Assembly (NCBI GenBank): GCA_963513935.1
Contig: OY740777.1
Location: 12,945,092 to 13,009,091, forward strand
DNA from: Aphrophora alni
Taxonomy: Eukaryota > Arthropoda > Insecta > Hemiptera > Aphrophoridae
Direction of reading: 5' to 3'
DNA length: 64,000 bases
This document shows positions 22,825-37,500 of the stretch, one piece after another. Position numbers and translations under genes: made by a program. Below the pieces are notes generated by a model that was given only the letters and a program-made list of their open reading frames with translations, ran no database searches and was not told the origin of the DNA. The stretch's first letter is position 1, and each line of letters opens with the position of its first letter.

Positions 22825-25800
22825 GACTCAAATTAAGAAGAATTCAGGTAAATTTAAATGTACAATTGTTTTTAAGCAGTATTTAAATTGCCAACATTGA
22901 AACTTACGACTTTATGTTTTTTCATTTGTGTTTTGAAATGTTGGTAGCATTGAATTTGTCTGATATTGATTAGGACAATGGAATGCAAATAACCGAAATA
23001 CAAAAAGTGAAATTTGTTACAAAATATAAATGTTAGGCCTAAACACAAAAATGTGTATTTCTTGATATTTTTGTAGAACTTACTAAAAATATATTTATGA
23101 AAATAATAAATTTGGTAATAATTTGATGTATTTTAAAATAATTAAGTGAATGATATTAATGTTAATATGTAAAATTAATTCACATTATATTTATTGCAAT
23201 TTTTATTCTGAAGAATTTAACAATAGTTGATACTAGAATAAATAAAATAATTGTAATAGTTTGTATTTTCATTTTAATAACATAGAAATTATTAGAGAGT
23301 TCTATATAAATTATAAAAATAGGTTTTTATTTCGACTTTAGCATGAGAACGTTCTAAAATTCTTATCTTATAGAAATATATTATGGCATTTAATGGGGGA
23401 GGAGAAGTAAGTAATCATAATTACAATTATTTTGTTTCAGGATATGTTACTGTAATTTCGTTAAGGAAATTATTAAATATTACATTGTATTTACAGTTTC
23501 AAACATAGGTTATAAGTAATGATAAATATTTAGTTTGATTTGTGACATGTTATAAAATTTTAAATTAAAATTTGCACACATTTTTGAAAAAATAATACAT
23601 GTCTTATATCAAACACATTTCAACGACGAAAAATTCACCAATAATCAAACTATAACTATTTTGAATTAAACATATGATTTGTGAAAAAATGTTTTCTATA
23701 TTGATTGTAACGTACTTAACGGTTAAAGTAAAATTATATTGTTTTATATTTTGAAACAATATTAGACCCCAATTCATATTTTAACAATTATAACATTGAA
23801 GAGCAAAAACATAGTTTAATTTTCATGTTAAACTTAAACAGAATATGTTAAATTTATTTTAGTTTATACATTGTTTAATTATTTTTAGGAAATTAATGAA
23901 TAAAATTAAAATGATATATTTGTATAATATATAAGAATGGTTTGTTAAAATATTTGAACTATATCAAAATCATTTTTAACAAATAATTATAAAAAACAAT
24001 ATTGTTTCAAACATTCTCGAATAAACAATACTACATATCGTCTTATTAAGAAGAAAATTAAAAAATAACCATTCATTGTTTCCTATCTAACAATATTTTA
24101 ACAATGAATGTTAAGTTACGTCGAAATTTTTAACTAAACTGTATATGGAAAATGTTCTTTTCCTACACTACAATTCAAGTCAAATTAATAATTTCAAAAA
24201 AAAAATATTGATGTTTAAATCAACAGATGAAAGTATTGTTGCTAAGTAAGTTTCGAATTTACTACTTCTAAATTGAAAATAAATATGACATTAATATACT
24301 AAATCTGTAAAATATATTCTTATGTAAAAACCGAAATGTATAAGAATATAAATTTACTAATATAAATTTTTGAGTTAAACATATTGTTTTTAGGCAGTTT
24401 CGAAAATATGTATTTTAAGATAATACATAAATGTATCAATTGTTAAATTAAATACAATTGAATAATTATAATATATTTAATTTATTTCTAAACAACAGAA
24501 AATAAAATAATATAAGTAGGCTATATATTTCGGTTTATTAAAACATTTTTCAAAAGTAGCATAGAAGAATTTTTTACTTTCGAAGATTTGAAAAAGTTTT
24601 AATAAATGAATTTATAAAATATTTTCTTGTTTAATTTAACGTTTCTTAAGCCATAAGCCTTTAGGTATTTTTTAATATCACTAGTAAATCTTAGGAATTT
24701 AGAGAAATAATAGTCAAACACATTTATGTTATTATTCAGTTTTACTTTCCAATATAAAATATAGCCTACATATTATTGAGAAAGTTGTGTGATTACAAAA
24801 TCGTTGTTAAGTTTTTTTAGATATGCATATTTGAGTTTTCTTGAGTAAAATTAAGGGTTTTTGAAATTATGTTTTTCTGTCGTACTTACAGTGATCAACA
24901 GCTTACACGCGTCTAGTGATTTTTAATAAATTTGATATGTGGGCGTATGACAAGACGATATTTCATATTTTATAACACAATTATAGAGGGTTGCCATAAA
25001 AAAAAAAATCAAAACTATGATATTCTCAAAATTAGCTCCAACAATTTTGATAAAATTTTGCTCAAGTGTAGACTATTGAAAAAAAGTCACTTAGTTGCCG
25101 GCATCTTTCCAAAAATTCCTGATAGCGAGTTACAGGTAAAAAAAACCCACAAAAACTGACCACACAAACAGATGTTAGAATTATTTTTTCTCAAAATCAA
25201 ACGCTAAGTAAACGTATTGGTCTTGCATCTCTCTAAAAAAAGTGTTTTTTTTTAGTGATCGGTAAAATAATACAATCTATAAAGAACTCAATTTCTTAAA
25301 AATAAAGTCTAAACAATTTTTCTTAAATATGAAGTCTAATAACCGAAACAAGTCTACCAAATATGAAATAAAAACAAACGTTCAGACATAATTGGCAATA
25401 TCTAAAACAAATCTTAGTGTAGGTCATTAACAAATCGATTACGTGCTATGTGTAAATAAATAAATAAATTAATTAATTTGTTTTGTAGAAATGAAAAGGG
25501 CATTAAATGTTCATTTAAAATTTTTGATTGATAATTAATGAATGAGATGGGAGCGATGTTTTGGTGGTTAGTATTTGTATTATGAATGGAGTGTAATGGA
25601 AGTGTTATTGTTTATTTATTTTAATTTTAAGGAATCTCCAAACGTAGAAATCATTAAAAATGTGTGTGGCGAAATTTTATGAAGATTAAATTCTCGCTTT
25701 TATAGTGTTTTTTTTATATGAAGAAGACCCAAATATGTTTAAAACTAGAACAACCTTTTCTCTTCAAACCAGTTAACAGGATCACCACATGTTCAAAAGC

Positions 25801-28420
25801 GCCCTGTTGTCCGATTGTCCAGTAACTGTAATTTTTTGCTCCTTCTAAGCTTATTTTTTTCCTTGCTACATCTTTTGTTATCTTTGACTTCCTTGAAACG
25901 TTTCCCTATCCTTTACAGGTACCGTCTAGTTTTTAAATACTTCTAAATCCTGCACTAAACACCCCGTTGTTTTTCTATTATCCGTGTAATATATTATGTC
26001 CTGTCAATAGAACAAATAAGGTGGACGAACCTGTCATTTTTTTTCTCTCTTGGATTCTTAAGTAGCAGTTGCAAGAAGTTAGGAGACACTGGAGAACTTC
26101 TAGGCTAGCTTCTTTAGTTAATTTGGTCAGTTTAAAGAATAAATGTTGAGCTATGAATATCGATCGTGTTTTGAATTTTAGGAAAGTAATTTTGAAAGGA
26201 AACTTTAAACTACAAATATTTTTGTTATTAATTTATTGCAACGTAATTGTAAAAAATGACAAAAGAGATTATTTTAAAAATCGGTAAATGGTAAAGTTCG
26301 GAAAGAGATTTAAAATTAAAATTTTAAAAATAAATTGTTTTTGTTTTTAAGAATAAATTAGCTCACAGATATTCACCCTTAAACCCGTATTCAATTAAAT
26401 AAATTACCGAAATTACAAATTGTTATTAAACATTTTCAAAACTAAATTTCATAGATTTGAAATCGAGTATTTCTTAAGTCTTACTTTAGAACTTTGAACT
26501 TAAAATTTGTTAACGTTACACGTACCTTCTAAAAAAGGAATCAATTTAAAGCATTTATTTTGGTTTAAATTTTACACAAACTAAAACCAAAATAATGCCA
26601 AGCTTCCATTAATACACGCGGAAAGTTAGTTCAATAAAATTCTGTTTATAGTTAAGTTTTTAATATTACGGATTTGAATCTATAAAATTCATTTTTTTTA
26701 AAGACTACACCAAACAAAATTATAAAATTGTCTTCCAAGCCCCAAAATATATTTTAATAAATTATCAAAATCTATGCTTAATAGAAATTGGTGTTTTGAT
26801 TTTTTTTAATGTTCATTGAAAGATTGTGTATTTTTTAAACAATGTACCAAAAGATTTACATAATAAAGTGTTTCCTTGGTCCTAGCTGTTATCGACTACA
26901 AACAATATTTAAAACATACACTTTAAAAATATTTCACTAACTTTCTCATACACCAATAAAACAAACTCTATATTTCCAAAAATGTATACTTATATATGAA
27001 AACAAAAAATAACTTGGTTTATTATTGATTTCATTATTGATGTAAGGTGATCATTAACGCGGTATTTTTTACTGTTTACCCCCCCCACCGTAAACAAAAC
27101 ATATTCCCAATATAATTGTTAAGGGAGATAAAATAATTTTCAATATATACAAATTACGTTGATTTAGCTATGTGGCTTATTTTAATTGTTTTTAAATAAA
27201 TAATTCACATCTGACATTTCTGGGGATTTGGTGAACAATACATTATCTTTCGGTCTTTACCGTCTATATTTGTATCAAAATACGATGAAAATTGCCCATT
27301 TTTGTAATATCGGAATTAAGGCTTTGTCTAAATCTAAACATTATTAAAATTAAAAATCTCCGGATATGACCAAAATAACAACTTTTGTTTTTGTTTCAGG
27401 GGAACTTAAAACGGATAATTTTTTCGCTGCTTTGATTCTTTTACCCATCAAATAACATTCTAAATGCCACGTGTATGTAAGAAACTAAAAAATAAAAAAA
27501 GTAAATTTGATATGTTTTCAAAATAGAAATGGAAGTTGACTAAATATCTAGGAATTCCAAAGCAGTTGTCCTTGGCCGTGTTTGACTGAATATAATAAGT
27601 CCAGTAATTTATTCTATGCCTCGGACTGGACCGTTCTTGAAATTCTTTGACTTGGAATTTTCACTCCACTCACATCATAAGATGGTGCCTTATCGTTTAA
27701 TATTATTTGGGAAAATATCTTGGACGGTTTGTAAAGTCAATACAGGGTGAGACAGAAGTCTGGAATTACTTAATTATAAGAAACGCAGTTATGATTTAAA
27801 ACCTGATAATATTCCACTTCTTATGGGCACATTTTGAAACGATCACCCATATTGTCAACTGTTTGAATGGCGAAGATGTTATGTGTAACTTGATTAATGA
27901 CCTTTTAAAAAAAAAAATAATGATGTAATTATAATTTATAATATAAACTGCGTTTTGACTTGGTTTCACTTGTAACTTTTGAACCAATATTTGTGTGCAG
28001 AGTTTACTAAACAGGGTTGTTTTGGGGCTATATTTGAGCAAATTTCATTAAATTTATAGCCAATTTTGGTTTTTTAAGAAACCAATATTTATGGTTACTT
28101 TATACGCCAATTTGAATGTTTAAGTAACTAGGATTTTGAGGCTGATTTTTGAAGATATTTGGGTAATGTTGGGGTTACATTGAACAAAAATTCATTAAAT
28201 GTAGAAACGACTTTACGTTTTTAAGTAGACTAACAGTAGTTTTTGGATATATTTTGGCATATGACGTTAGGTTATATTTTATACACATTTGTAACAAAAT
28301 TTTATAAATAACTCTCAATTTTGTGTTGAATTTATTTGAAGAAAAAGTCTGAACAGACAATCAATCCAGACATTAACCATTCATTTGGTTCCTGTTTACC
28401 CACTACACGAAAAATCCCCC
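22825..28420. other. Long AT-rich stretch, intron-like or intergenic
   Basis: No convincing exon. 23595-23660 is a worn minus-strand copy of the GAAACGCG repeat family (GTTGAAATGTGTTTG, with ATCAAACTATAACT beyond it, as at 63.07 kb). 27744-27752 (TACAGGGTG) resembles the end of a CAGGGTG-type element, but no partner end was found nearby. The short frames at 24932, 27796 and 28175 are unrecognised. Confidence 0.4.
24925..25260 (+). repeat. Unclassified interspersed repeat family, copy
   Basis: Shares ordered words with other copies: TTTGATATGTGGGC (also at 32.72, 56.87 and, reversed, 58.80 kb), AAAATTTTGCTCAAGTGTA (also at 0.33 kb and, as TTTGCTCAAGTTTA, in the 58.7 kb copy) and GTATTGGTC(A/T)-like sequence (also 0.37 and 44.3 kb). 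Copies differ by many substitutions and indels, so the family is old. No coding frame or terminal repeat was identified. Confidence 0.45.
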
Positions 28421-29390
<970 letters not shown>

Positions 29391-29391
29391 C

Positions 29392-29480
29392 TTGTTAACG
29401 GGTGTTGATTTATAGTCTTGAAACGTTGTATATTAGTTTCTTTTTTATTTACACAAATAATAGCAGTTGCCAAATGAACA
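29392..29480 (+). repeat. GAAACGTTG repeat without CTGANGA, copy 1
   Basis: CTTGTTAACGGGTGTTGAT, then CTTGAAACGTTG and, further on, ATAATAGCAGTTGCCAAATG. The same order is found at 50.50 kb (CTTGACAACGGGGGTTGG, CTCGAAACGTCG) and 55.42 kb (CATGTTGTAGCAAC, TTCGAAACGTCG, ATAATGGCAAATG). It ends in the same GAAACGT block as the hammerhead loci, but no CTGANGA precedes it. Confidence 0.45.
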
Positions 29481-29499
29481 ATACAACAATATCCAACGT

Positions 29500-29660
29500 T
29501 CTCATTTATAGTGGGTACGAATGGAGGCAATTCTGAAGACCCTAGCTGGATCTACACCTTTCTTCATGTAGTCTCAAGTTAAGTTACTTTTTCAACTTTC
29601 TAACGCGTCTCTTTTAACCAACTCTTGTTCTTTTCCGACCCTGATGCTACTATTGTAATC
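29500..29660 (-). repeat. SINE-like family, copy B
   Basis: Contains GGCAATTCTGAAGACCCTAG, CTGGATCTACACC and, at 29617-29650, TTTTAACCAACTC followed by TTTTCCGACCCTGATG. The latter is the reverse complement of the plus-strand copy at 62.36-62.40 kb (GTCGGAAGAG, GAGTTGGTTAAAAG). Clear family member, internally worn. Confidence 0.6.
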
Positions 29661-30069
29661 GTAAGCTAGTTACACACCCTTTCCTTTTTTTAAAGGATAT
29701 TTAAAATGTGAAAAACTTTAAAACCAAAATTATTATAATTAATATTATTTTTCGGTAAATCGGAATTATTTATATAATAATATATATTTTTGCTTTATAA
29801 TAATTTATTTGTAAATGGCAAAAGAATATAAACACATGGATACAAGTTTAATCACTATTATTTAAATTGGCATTCCTTCATCGTCAAAATACAGTACATA
29901 AATCTATCTAAATGTTTGATAACATAGACACAAAAGTTTAATTTTTAAAAAAAATACATTGTAGATTGTTACAAATGCGGGAGAACTTGAAAATAATATA
30001 ATGAAATGATTGATAAGAAAAATCACTTAAAATGAGGAACTCGTGGAAGCTTTAATCACAGAATGAATC

Positions 30070-30106
30070 ACATAATTTTTAAAAACAAACAATATATTTG
30101 TAATAA
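30070..30106. other. AT-rich flank of hammerhead repeat
   Basis: Short flank containing ATATATTTGTAATAAGAC, presumably the downstream side of the minus-strand motif that follows. Confidence 0.3.
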
Positions 30107-30140
30107 GACAACGTTTCAATGACTAAATCTTCATCTTCAG
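30107..30140 (-). ncRNA. Hammerhead-like ribozyme motif
   Basis: On the minus strand: CTGAAGA (RC of 30134-30140), an extra T, GAAGAT and GTCATT forming a stem II with one A-A mismatch, GAAA, the palindrome ACGT and U at position 17. The core is intact. Stem I is not obvious, so activity is doubtful. Confidence 0.5.
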
Positions 30141-30569
30141 TTGTTAAATGTACAGAAAAATTTCGGCAAATAACCTGTCTTGTTAAAATAATTTGTATTT
30201 TAAATTTATTTTTTTTTTTATGATTACTGAATGTAAAATATGTTTTGTCATTGTATCAAGTTTTATAGTTTTTTGTGATTTGAACAATAATCTGGAAACT
30301 TAACATTCTATTAATGAGATTTATATAGAAGGTTAAGTTATTAACATTTAGATTTCACTTCAGTTGTTATTACCCAATTTTGAAAATTAAGTTTTAATCG
30401 AGGTTGCTAATGGTTCTTTTAAAAATGCTGTAAAAATCCGCGGATATATTTTGAAAAATCAAATTTGTTTAAAAATATACTCGTTTTTCCGTTTGTTGTT
30501 TTAAAAAAAAAACCTCTCGTTCATTATCGCCATTAAAAAAAAAGAGAGGAAATAACATAAAATAAAGAC
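30141..30569. other. AT-rich spacer
   Basis: No gene or repeat recognised apart from short A and T runs. Confidence 0.5.
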
Positions 30570-30745
30570 CCTTGGAACTATAGCTTCAGTAAAGATCAAG
30601 ATTTGGTCAAGAGAAGCATGAAAGGAAAGGTGAAAGAGAAGGATTTAACCCAAGTCCAGCTGAAGGTCTAAAGCTGAAGGGTCTAATGGTGTACATCAAG
30701 CTAGGTTAACTCGGGATTGTGTAGCCTTGGGGTTGAACACCATAG
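30570..30745 (+). repeat. SINE-like family, copy C
   Basis: Ordered words ATAGCTTCAGTAAAG, TTGGTCAAGAGAAGC, AGAGAAGGATTTAACCCAAG, TCAAGCTAGGTTAACTCGGG and ATTGTGTAGCC match the 62.34-62.52 kb copy (ATAGCTTCAG, GAAGAATTTAACCCAA, TCGGGATTGCCAAGCC) and, in reverse, copies at 15.4, 29.5 and 62.8 kb. The tRNA-like head seen at 62.17 kb is missing here. Confidence 0.6.
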
Positions 30746-30963
30746 TTTATATTACAGTATTAATTACTCAGATTTTTGAAACTATCTTCAAATTATCTAT
30801 TTAATAATTATAATTCATATCTCTTCATTTGTTTACCCTCCAGAAAAATTGACTTGCAGTCATAAAGGTGGACAGATGTAAAGTTTTTATTTTTGAATCA
30901 CATGAAATTAAAATGGGTATATTCAATATGATGTCAGTATTCTACTAAAATTGTTTGTCAACA

Positions 30964-31603
30964 CAGGGTGTTTCAACATCAGTTTGATAAATTTGGCAAG
31001 TGACTTGTTAGTAAAAGTTAAAAGAGTATTTTAAGATATGTCCAAAAATGCTTCTTCTTGAATCTAAAAAAAGGTATAACTTCCGAATGGATGATAAACT
31101 AAATTCTGATTCAATACTAAATTTTGTTGAATGTTTGCAGTCTGTATAATAGTTATTATGCTTACTGCTGAGTACTAGATGACCTTTATATGCCCTTGTG
31201 TTCTAGGAAATTATTAAGAATATTTTTTTTTAATTTGTAACAGAATTTGGTTTATTTTTCAACATGAAGGTTTTCTTCATCTTTAAAATAACTAAATGTA
31301 TTGATTCTTATAAAATTATTAATTAATGATTTTCGTGATATCTGATATCGAAAATTCCAAATGATCGCCATTTTGAAACGGTTAAAAAATAAAATATTAG
31401 AATTTGTGGTGGAATGAAAATTAATAGTATAAAACATTCTAAGAAATTCTTTAATGATGTCACAAATAGTTTGGAATTTTTTTGAGAAAAGGTAGAGGAA
31501 AGTTGAAGGATTGTAAAACTGTAACTATAGGAGCTGTTTCCTTGATTTTGATGTCCAGAATCAACCCAAAGTTTAATAAAGCCATTTATAGAACACCCTC
31601 CAT
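30964..31603. mobile_element. Possible CAGGGTG-type inverted-repeat element
   Basis: Begins ACAGGGTGTTTC and ends AGAACACCCTCCAT, a short imperfect terminal inverted repeat (GGGTGTT). The interior has no transposase. Internal sequence (CGCCATTTTGAAACGG, 31369) is of the type found inside such insect elements. Termini are mismatched, so boundaries are tentative. Confidence 0.3.
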
Positions 31604-34073
31604 AGTTTTATGAATCTTGTACATATGAGTGATGTAAGGGCAGGGTTCAAAATTATATTTCTAGCAATTACGTCGTTATTTTATCCTAAAGGATACAGTT
31701 CAATATTTTTAACATGCTTAAAATTCTGGTATAATTTATTACCAGATTAATTTCTCATAGACATAAAAAATAAACATTTTCAAACTTTGTATTGGATTTA
31801 TTAATTCTTCAATTTAATATTTCTTAGACCATGAAATTTAAAAAAGTTAGTCATTAACCGTAGATTGAATCTTTCTGGTCACCTTACTTATGCTACGATG
31901 TCGGTATTAAACTCTTTAAAAAATATATTTATATTCAAAGTGACAAAGTATCCAGCTGTGAAGAAGAAATGAAATCCTGTAGAATTTAATACCGGAATAC
32001 TTTGCGGCACGGTTACAATTGTTGTCGGATTCAAAACGTCAACCGTACAATTCGTGTAAGATGACAAATCTCATATAAATTATAAATGTGAGGTTAGGTT
32101 TTAGAGAAGACAGGTTGAGAGAGAAAGGGGGGGGTTCAATTTAGCTAATGAATCAGTTTATGCGAAGAGTTTGTAGCAAACATCTTGTACCCAGTAAATC
32201 CACAGGCAAAGCCAAAACTTTATCGTCTAATATTATATGAATTTCTGCACTGCAAGTCGTGTCTACGTGAAGCGCTCAGTTATTACTCGGGGACTTGTGT
32301 AAGTTTTCATCGCCAGCAAGTGCTTTGAAACTTAACACCCATAGCTTCAACACATCCTTTCCAAGGATAAGTTTTCCTTTAATGAGGTTAGTTTTCCTTG
32401 GCTTTGCAATTTCTTATGTTTTATGATCTTCCTTGAAGTTGTTTTCCGTGCTGCGTTCACCAACCAGAAACTATGTTTTGAGAGAGAATTGGGAAATTAA
32501 TATTGTTATCATTTTGTTTGCTTCGCTCGGATTATTTAGATCTTAATTTAAATAGTTATCATATAATTGTGATATAAATATGTGATAGGTCAAAGAATAT
32601 AATCGATTTTTTTGCGGATATATCTGTTTATTGGTGTTTCAATTTCGATTTTTTTTTAAATAATGTCTGTTGTCGGTGAAATGCTTTGTTATCCAATCGC
32701 GTTATAATTTTAATCAAATTTGACATGTGGGCATATTTTCGCCATATTTAAGGACTTTATTATCATTTTATTGTTAACTCAAAATTTATGGATAGCTCTC
32801 ATAAGATAAAAAAAATCAAATTTAAATTTTATCAAAATCGGCTATAACCCAGGGTTACTCAAAAATTAGTCTAAAAAACCTAGACTTTTGGCCATCTCTC
32901 CAAAAATACTGATTCATGTAAAAAAAAGAGCATTAGTGCTTTTACAAAAAACTTAGTTAGGCTACTTAATATTTTAGCAAAGATTAATGAACCAATTCCT
33001 TGTACAAAATCGAAAGTAAAAAATTACGACGTTTCAGGAATAATTGGCAAAAAAAACCTTCAATGCTGTATTAAAAACTCGACTTTATGTAAGGACATGT
33101 TTTTGGCACGAGAAAAGGAGTTGTGACTTTATTTAAATAAATAATGTTTTTTAAAAGACGAGTAGTTTTCATTTTGTTATGTGGTTGAAAAGGTGAGAAA
33201 GTCCGTGCAGTGTTTTTGCACCGTTTATTGAAATCATACTACTGCTCCATTTTGATATAATTATTTATTTTTATATTCCTCTTTTTTTTTCCTTTTTTTG
33301 GTTTTCAATGGAACACGATTTTAGAAGGAAAGGGGTGTTCAAATGGATATTATTTTGAGTCAGGTGACAGTTTCTTTTGTAAATCATATAATTATGATGA
33401 ATTAGAAAGTGAAGGAATCAATTCCAATAAGGAAAAATGCTATGAAATATTTATTCAGTGATTAAAAACAAAAGTAGTATTTATGATTCAGATTCACATT
33501 TTTTCATTTTATTATTACATTTTTTTAGAGGTTTATACGATTTTTCCCTTAAGATAAAATAACATAATTGATATTTAAACAATTGCTTCAAATCAGGGTT
33601 ACCATTTTTTAAGTAAGAACCCCGCGTTGATCATAGGAAACTTTGCTAATGTACAACAATTGAACTGCCAATAAAAATTTAAAAAATTCCCTTCTACTCT
33701 TTTTACCTTTCAATGATTATATAAGCAACTTTAATAAGGGCTTGTCCTTTTACAAAATTTTATTCAAAGTAGTAATTGTTTTTAAATAATAATATTAAAT
33801 ATGTGTTAGGTTGTATTTTTCATGTAAATTAATAAAATTTGTAACATTATGAAGGAGTGGAATAAATAATTAATAGTGCTGTTTATAAATTATAAGTGCA
33901 GATAATAAATCAAAACGGGTTTAATAATATCCAACAAATATCCAACAAAATAATTGGTTGGATATTTCAAAAGTATTTTCAGAATTATTGAGAAGGATAA
34001 GATAAAAATGATGACAAATATATCAATATTTCGCAAAATCACCAATTAAGGCAAAATAACGAAATCTGAACTT
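31604..34073. other. AT-rich DNA with a repeat copy and possible regulatory patches
   Basis: 32715-33050 is another copy of the family described at 24.9 kb (TTTGACATGTGGGCATATTTT, AAAATCGGCTATAACC). Patches 31995-32090 and 32250-32480 are less AT-rich and unique-looking, with repeated TTTTCCTT(T/G) words, and might be conserved noncoding DNA. No gene is supported. Confidence 0.35.
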
Positions 34074-34400
34074 TTGAACTTTATTCCTGTAACTTGCTTA
34101 CAACGCCTAAAAAACTCCTTCAACGAAATGCATTTCCTTTTTTGTAATCTCTATTTCGTTGGGAAGAGATGGGTATCTTTCTCTCCAGCAATGAATCAAG
34201 AAATCTATCTGAAGGCAGTCCAACAATATTGGCACCTCCCTGGCAATGAAAGGAATTATAAAAAAATAGTGGAAATATTTTTTGGCATTCATCCAAACAA
34301 TTTTCGTCAACCATCTCCGCGGATGCCTAATTGGCTCTTAGATAAAATTACGTCGTTAAAATGTCAGGACTTTGACAACATTGTGACGTATATACCTTAA
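34074..34400 (+). CDS. Unrecognised 108-codon open frame beside the satellite
   Basis: Starts at ATG 34074 (context TTGAACTTT; internal ATGs at 34128 and 34191 would be shorter starts) and stops at 34398-34400. The C-terminal half has a mixed, protein-like composition (AMNQEIYLKAVQQYWHL, then RQPSPRMPNWLLDK) unlike the Phe/Lys-rich chance frames nearby. No family is recognised. It ends about 160 bp before the 57-bp array. Could be a fragment of an old gene, a transposon relic, or chance. Confidence 0.2.
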   Translation: MNFIPVTCLQRLKNSFNEMHFLFCNLYFVGKRWVSFSPAMNQEIYLKAVQQYWHLPGNERNYKKIVEIFFGIHPNNFRQPSPRMPNWLLDKITSLKCQDFDNIVTYIP

Positions 34401-34561
34401 TAGATAATATGTTACCTATACGTTCAAACCCTAATCGCAGTTTTATGCAAAAAGATGACGTAATGCTCATTAGACAACAAAGTGTATTCGTAAATCTTGA
34501 ATAATAACAGTTATTAAATATATATCGTGTTCAGATATTCCTCTGATATTCTCACACAGTT

Positions 34562-37500
34562 GTACAAAATCAAATTCTACGTAAAAAAACAACAAAAAAT
34601 ACGTAATCAAAATCTACGTGAACAAAACCAAAGTCTACGTAAAAATCCAACAAAGACTACTTAATCAAATTCTACGTGAACATTACCAAAATCTAAGTAA
34701 AAAACAACAAAAACTACATGGTCAAATTCTACGTGAACTTTACCAAAATCTAAGTAAAAAACAACAAAAACTACATGATCAAATTCTACGTGAACAAAAC
34801 CGAACTCTACGTAAAAAACAACAAAAACTGCATAATCAAATTCTACGTGAACATTACTAAAATCTACGTAAAAAACAACAAAAACTACATAATCAAATTC
34901 TACGTGAACATTACCAAAATCTAAGTAAAAAACAACAAAAACTACATGGTCAAATTCTACGTGAACTTTACCAAAATCTACGTAAAAAACCAACAAAAAC
35001 TGCGTTATCAAATTCTACGTGAACAAAACCAAACTCTACGTAAAAAATAACAAAAACTGCGTAATCAAATTCTACGTGAACATTACCAAAATCTACGTAA
35101 AAAACCAACAAAAACTGCGTTATCAAATTCTACGTGAACAAAACCAAACTCTACGTAAAAAATAACAAAAACTGCGTAATCAAATTCTACGTGAACATTA
35201 CCAAAATCTACGTAAAAAACAACAAAAACTACTTAATCAAATTCTACGTGAACATTACCAAAATCTACGTAAAAAACAACAAAAACTACATAATCAAATT
35301 CTACGTGAACATTACCAAAATCTACGTAAAAAACAACAAAAACTACTTAATCAAATTCTACGTGAACATTACCAAAATCTACGTAAAAAACAACAAAAAC
35401 TACTTAATCAAATTCTACGTGAACAAAACCAAAGTCTACGTAAAAATCCAACAAAAACTGCGTAATCAAATTCTACGTGAACATTACCCAAATCTACGTA
35501 AAAAACAACAAAAACTACTTAATCAAATTCTATGTGAACAAAACCGAACTCTACGTAAAAAACAACAAAAACTGCGTAATCAAATTCTACGTGAACATTA
35601 CCAAAATCTACGTAAAAAACAACAAAAACTACTTAATCAAATTCTACGTGAACATTACCAAAATCTACGTAAAAAACAACAAAAACTACTTAATCAAATT
35701 CTACGTGAACATTACCAAAATCTACGTAAAAAACAACAAAAACTACTTAATCAAATTCTACGTGAACAATACCAAAATCTACGTAAAAAACAACAAAAAC
35801 TACATGATCAAATTCTACGTGAACAATACCAAACTCTACGTAAAAAACAACAAAAACTGCGTAATCAAATTCTACGTGAACATTACCAAAATCTACGTAA
35901 AAAACAACAAAAACTACATGATCAAATTCTACGTGAACATTACCAAAATCTACGTAAAAAACAACAAAAACTACTTAATCAAATTCTACGTGAACATTAC
36001 CAAAATCTACGTAAAAAACAACAAAAACTACATAATCAAATTCTACGTGAACATTACCAAAATCTACGTAAAAAACAACAAAAACTACTTAATCAAATTC
36101 TACGTGAACATTACCAAAATCTACGTAAAAAACAACAAAAACTACTTAATCAAATTCTACGTGAACATTACCAAAATCTACGTAAAAAACAACAAAAACT
36201 ACTTAATCAAATTCTACGTGAACATTACCAAAATCTACGTAAAAAACAACAAAAACTACTTAATCAAATTCTACGTGAACATTACCAAAATCTACGTAAA
36301 AAACAACAAAAACTACTTAATCAAATTCTACGTGAACATTACCAAAATCTACGTAAAAAACCAACAAAAACTGCGTTATCAAATTCTACGTGAACAAAAC
36401 CAAACTCTACGTAAAAAATAACAAAAACTGCGTAATCAAATTCTACGTGAACATTACCAAAATCTACGTAAAAAACAACAAAAACTACTTAATCAAATTC
36501 TACGTGAACATTACCAAAATCTACGTAAAAAACAACAAAAACTACATAATCAAATTCTACGTGAACATTACCAAAATCTACGTAAAAAACAACAAAAACT
36601 ACTTAATCAAATTCTACGTGAACATTACCAAAATCTACGTAAAAAACAACAAAAACTACATGATCAAATTCTACGTGAACATTACCAAAATCTACGTAAA
36701 AAACAACAAAAACTACTTAATCAAATTCTACGTGAACATTACCAAAATCTACGTAAAAAACAACAAAAACTACTTAATCAAATTCTACGTGAACATTACC
36801 AAAATCTACGTAAAAAACAACAAAAACTACTTAATCAAATTCTACGTGAACATTACCAAAATCTACGTAAAAAACAACAAAAACTACTTAATCAAATTCT
36901 ACGTGAACATTACCAAAATCTACGTAAAAAACAACAAAAACTACTTAATCAAATTCTACGTGAACATTACCAAAATCTACGTAAAAAACAACAAAAACTA
37001 CTTAATCAAATTCTACGTGAACATTACCAAAATCTACGTAAAAAACAACAAAAACTACTTAATCAAATTCTACGTGAACAATACCAAAATCTACGTAAAA
37101 AACAACAAAAACTACATGATCAAATTCTACGTGAACAATACCAAACTCTACGTAAAAAACAACAAAAACTGCGTAATCAAATTCTACGTGAACATTACCA
37201 AAATCTACGTAAAAAACAACAAAAACTACATGATCAAATTCTACGTGAACATTACCAAAATCTACGTAAAAAACAACAAAAACTACTTAATCAAATTCTA
37301 CGTGAACATTACCAAAATCTACGTAAAAAACAACAAAAACTACTTAATCAAATTCTACGTGAACATTACCAAAATCTACGTAAAAAACAACAAAAACTAC
37401 ATGATCAAATTCTACGTGAACATTACCAAAATCTACGTAAAAAACAACAAAAACTACATGATCAAATTCTACGTGAACATTAGCAAAATCAAAGTAAAAA

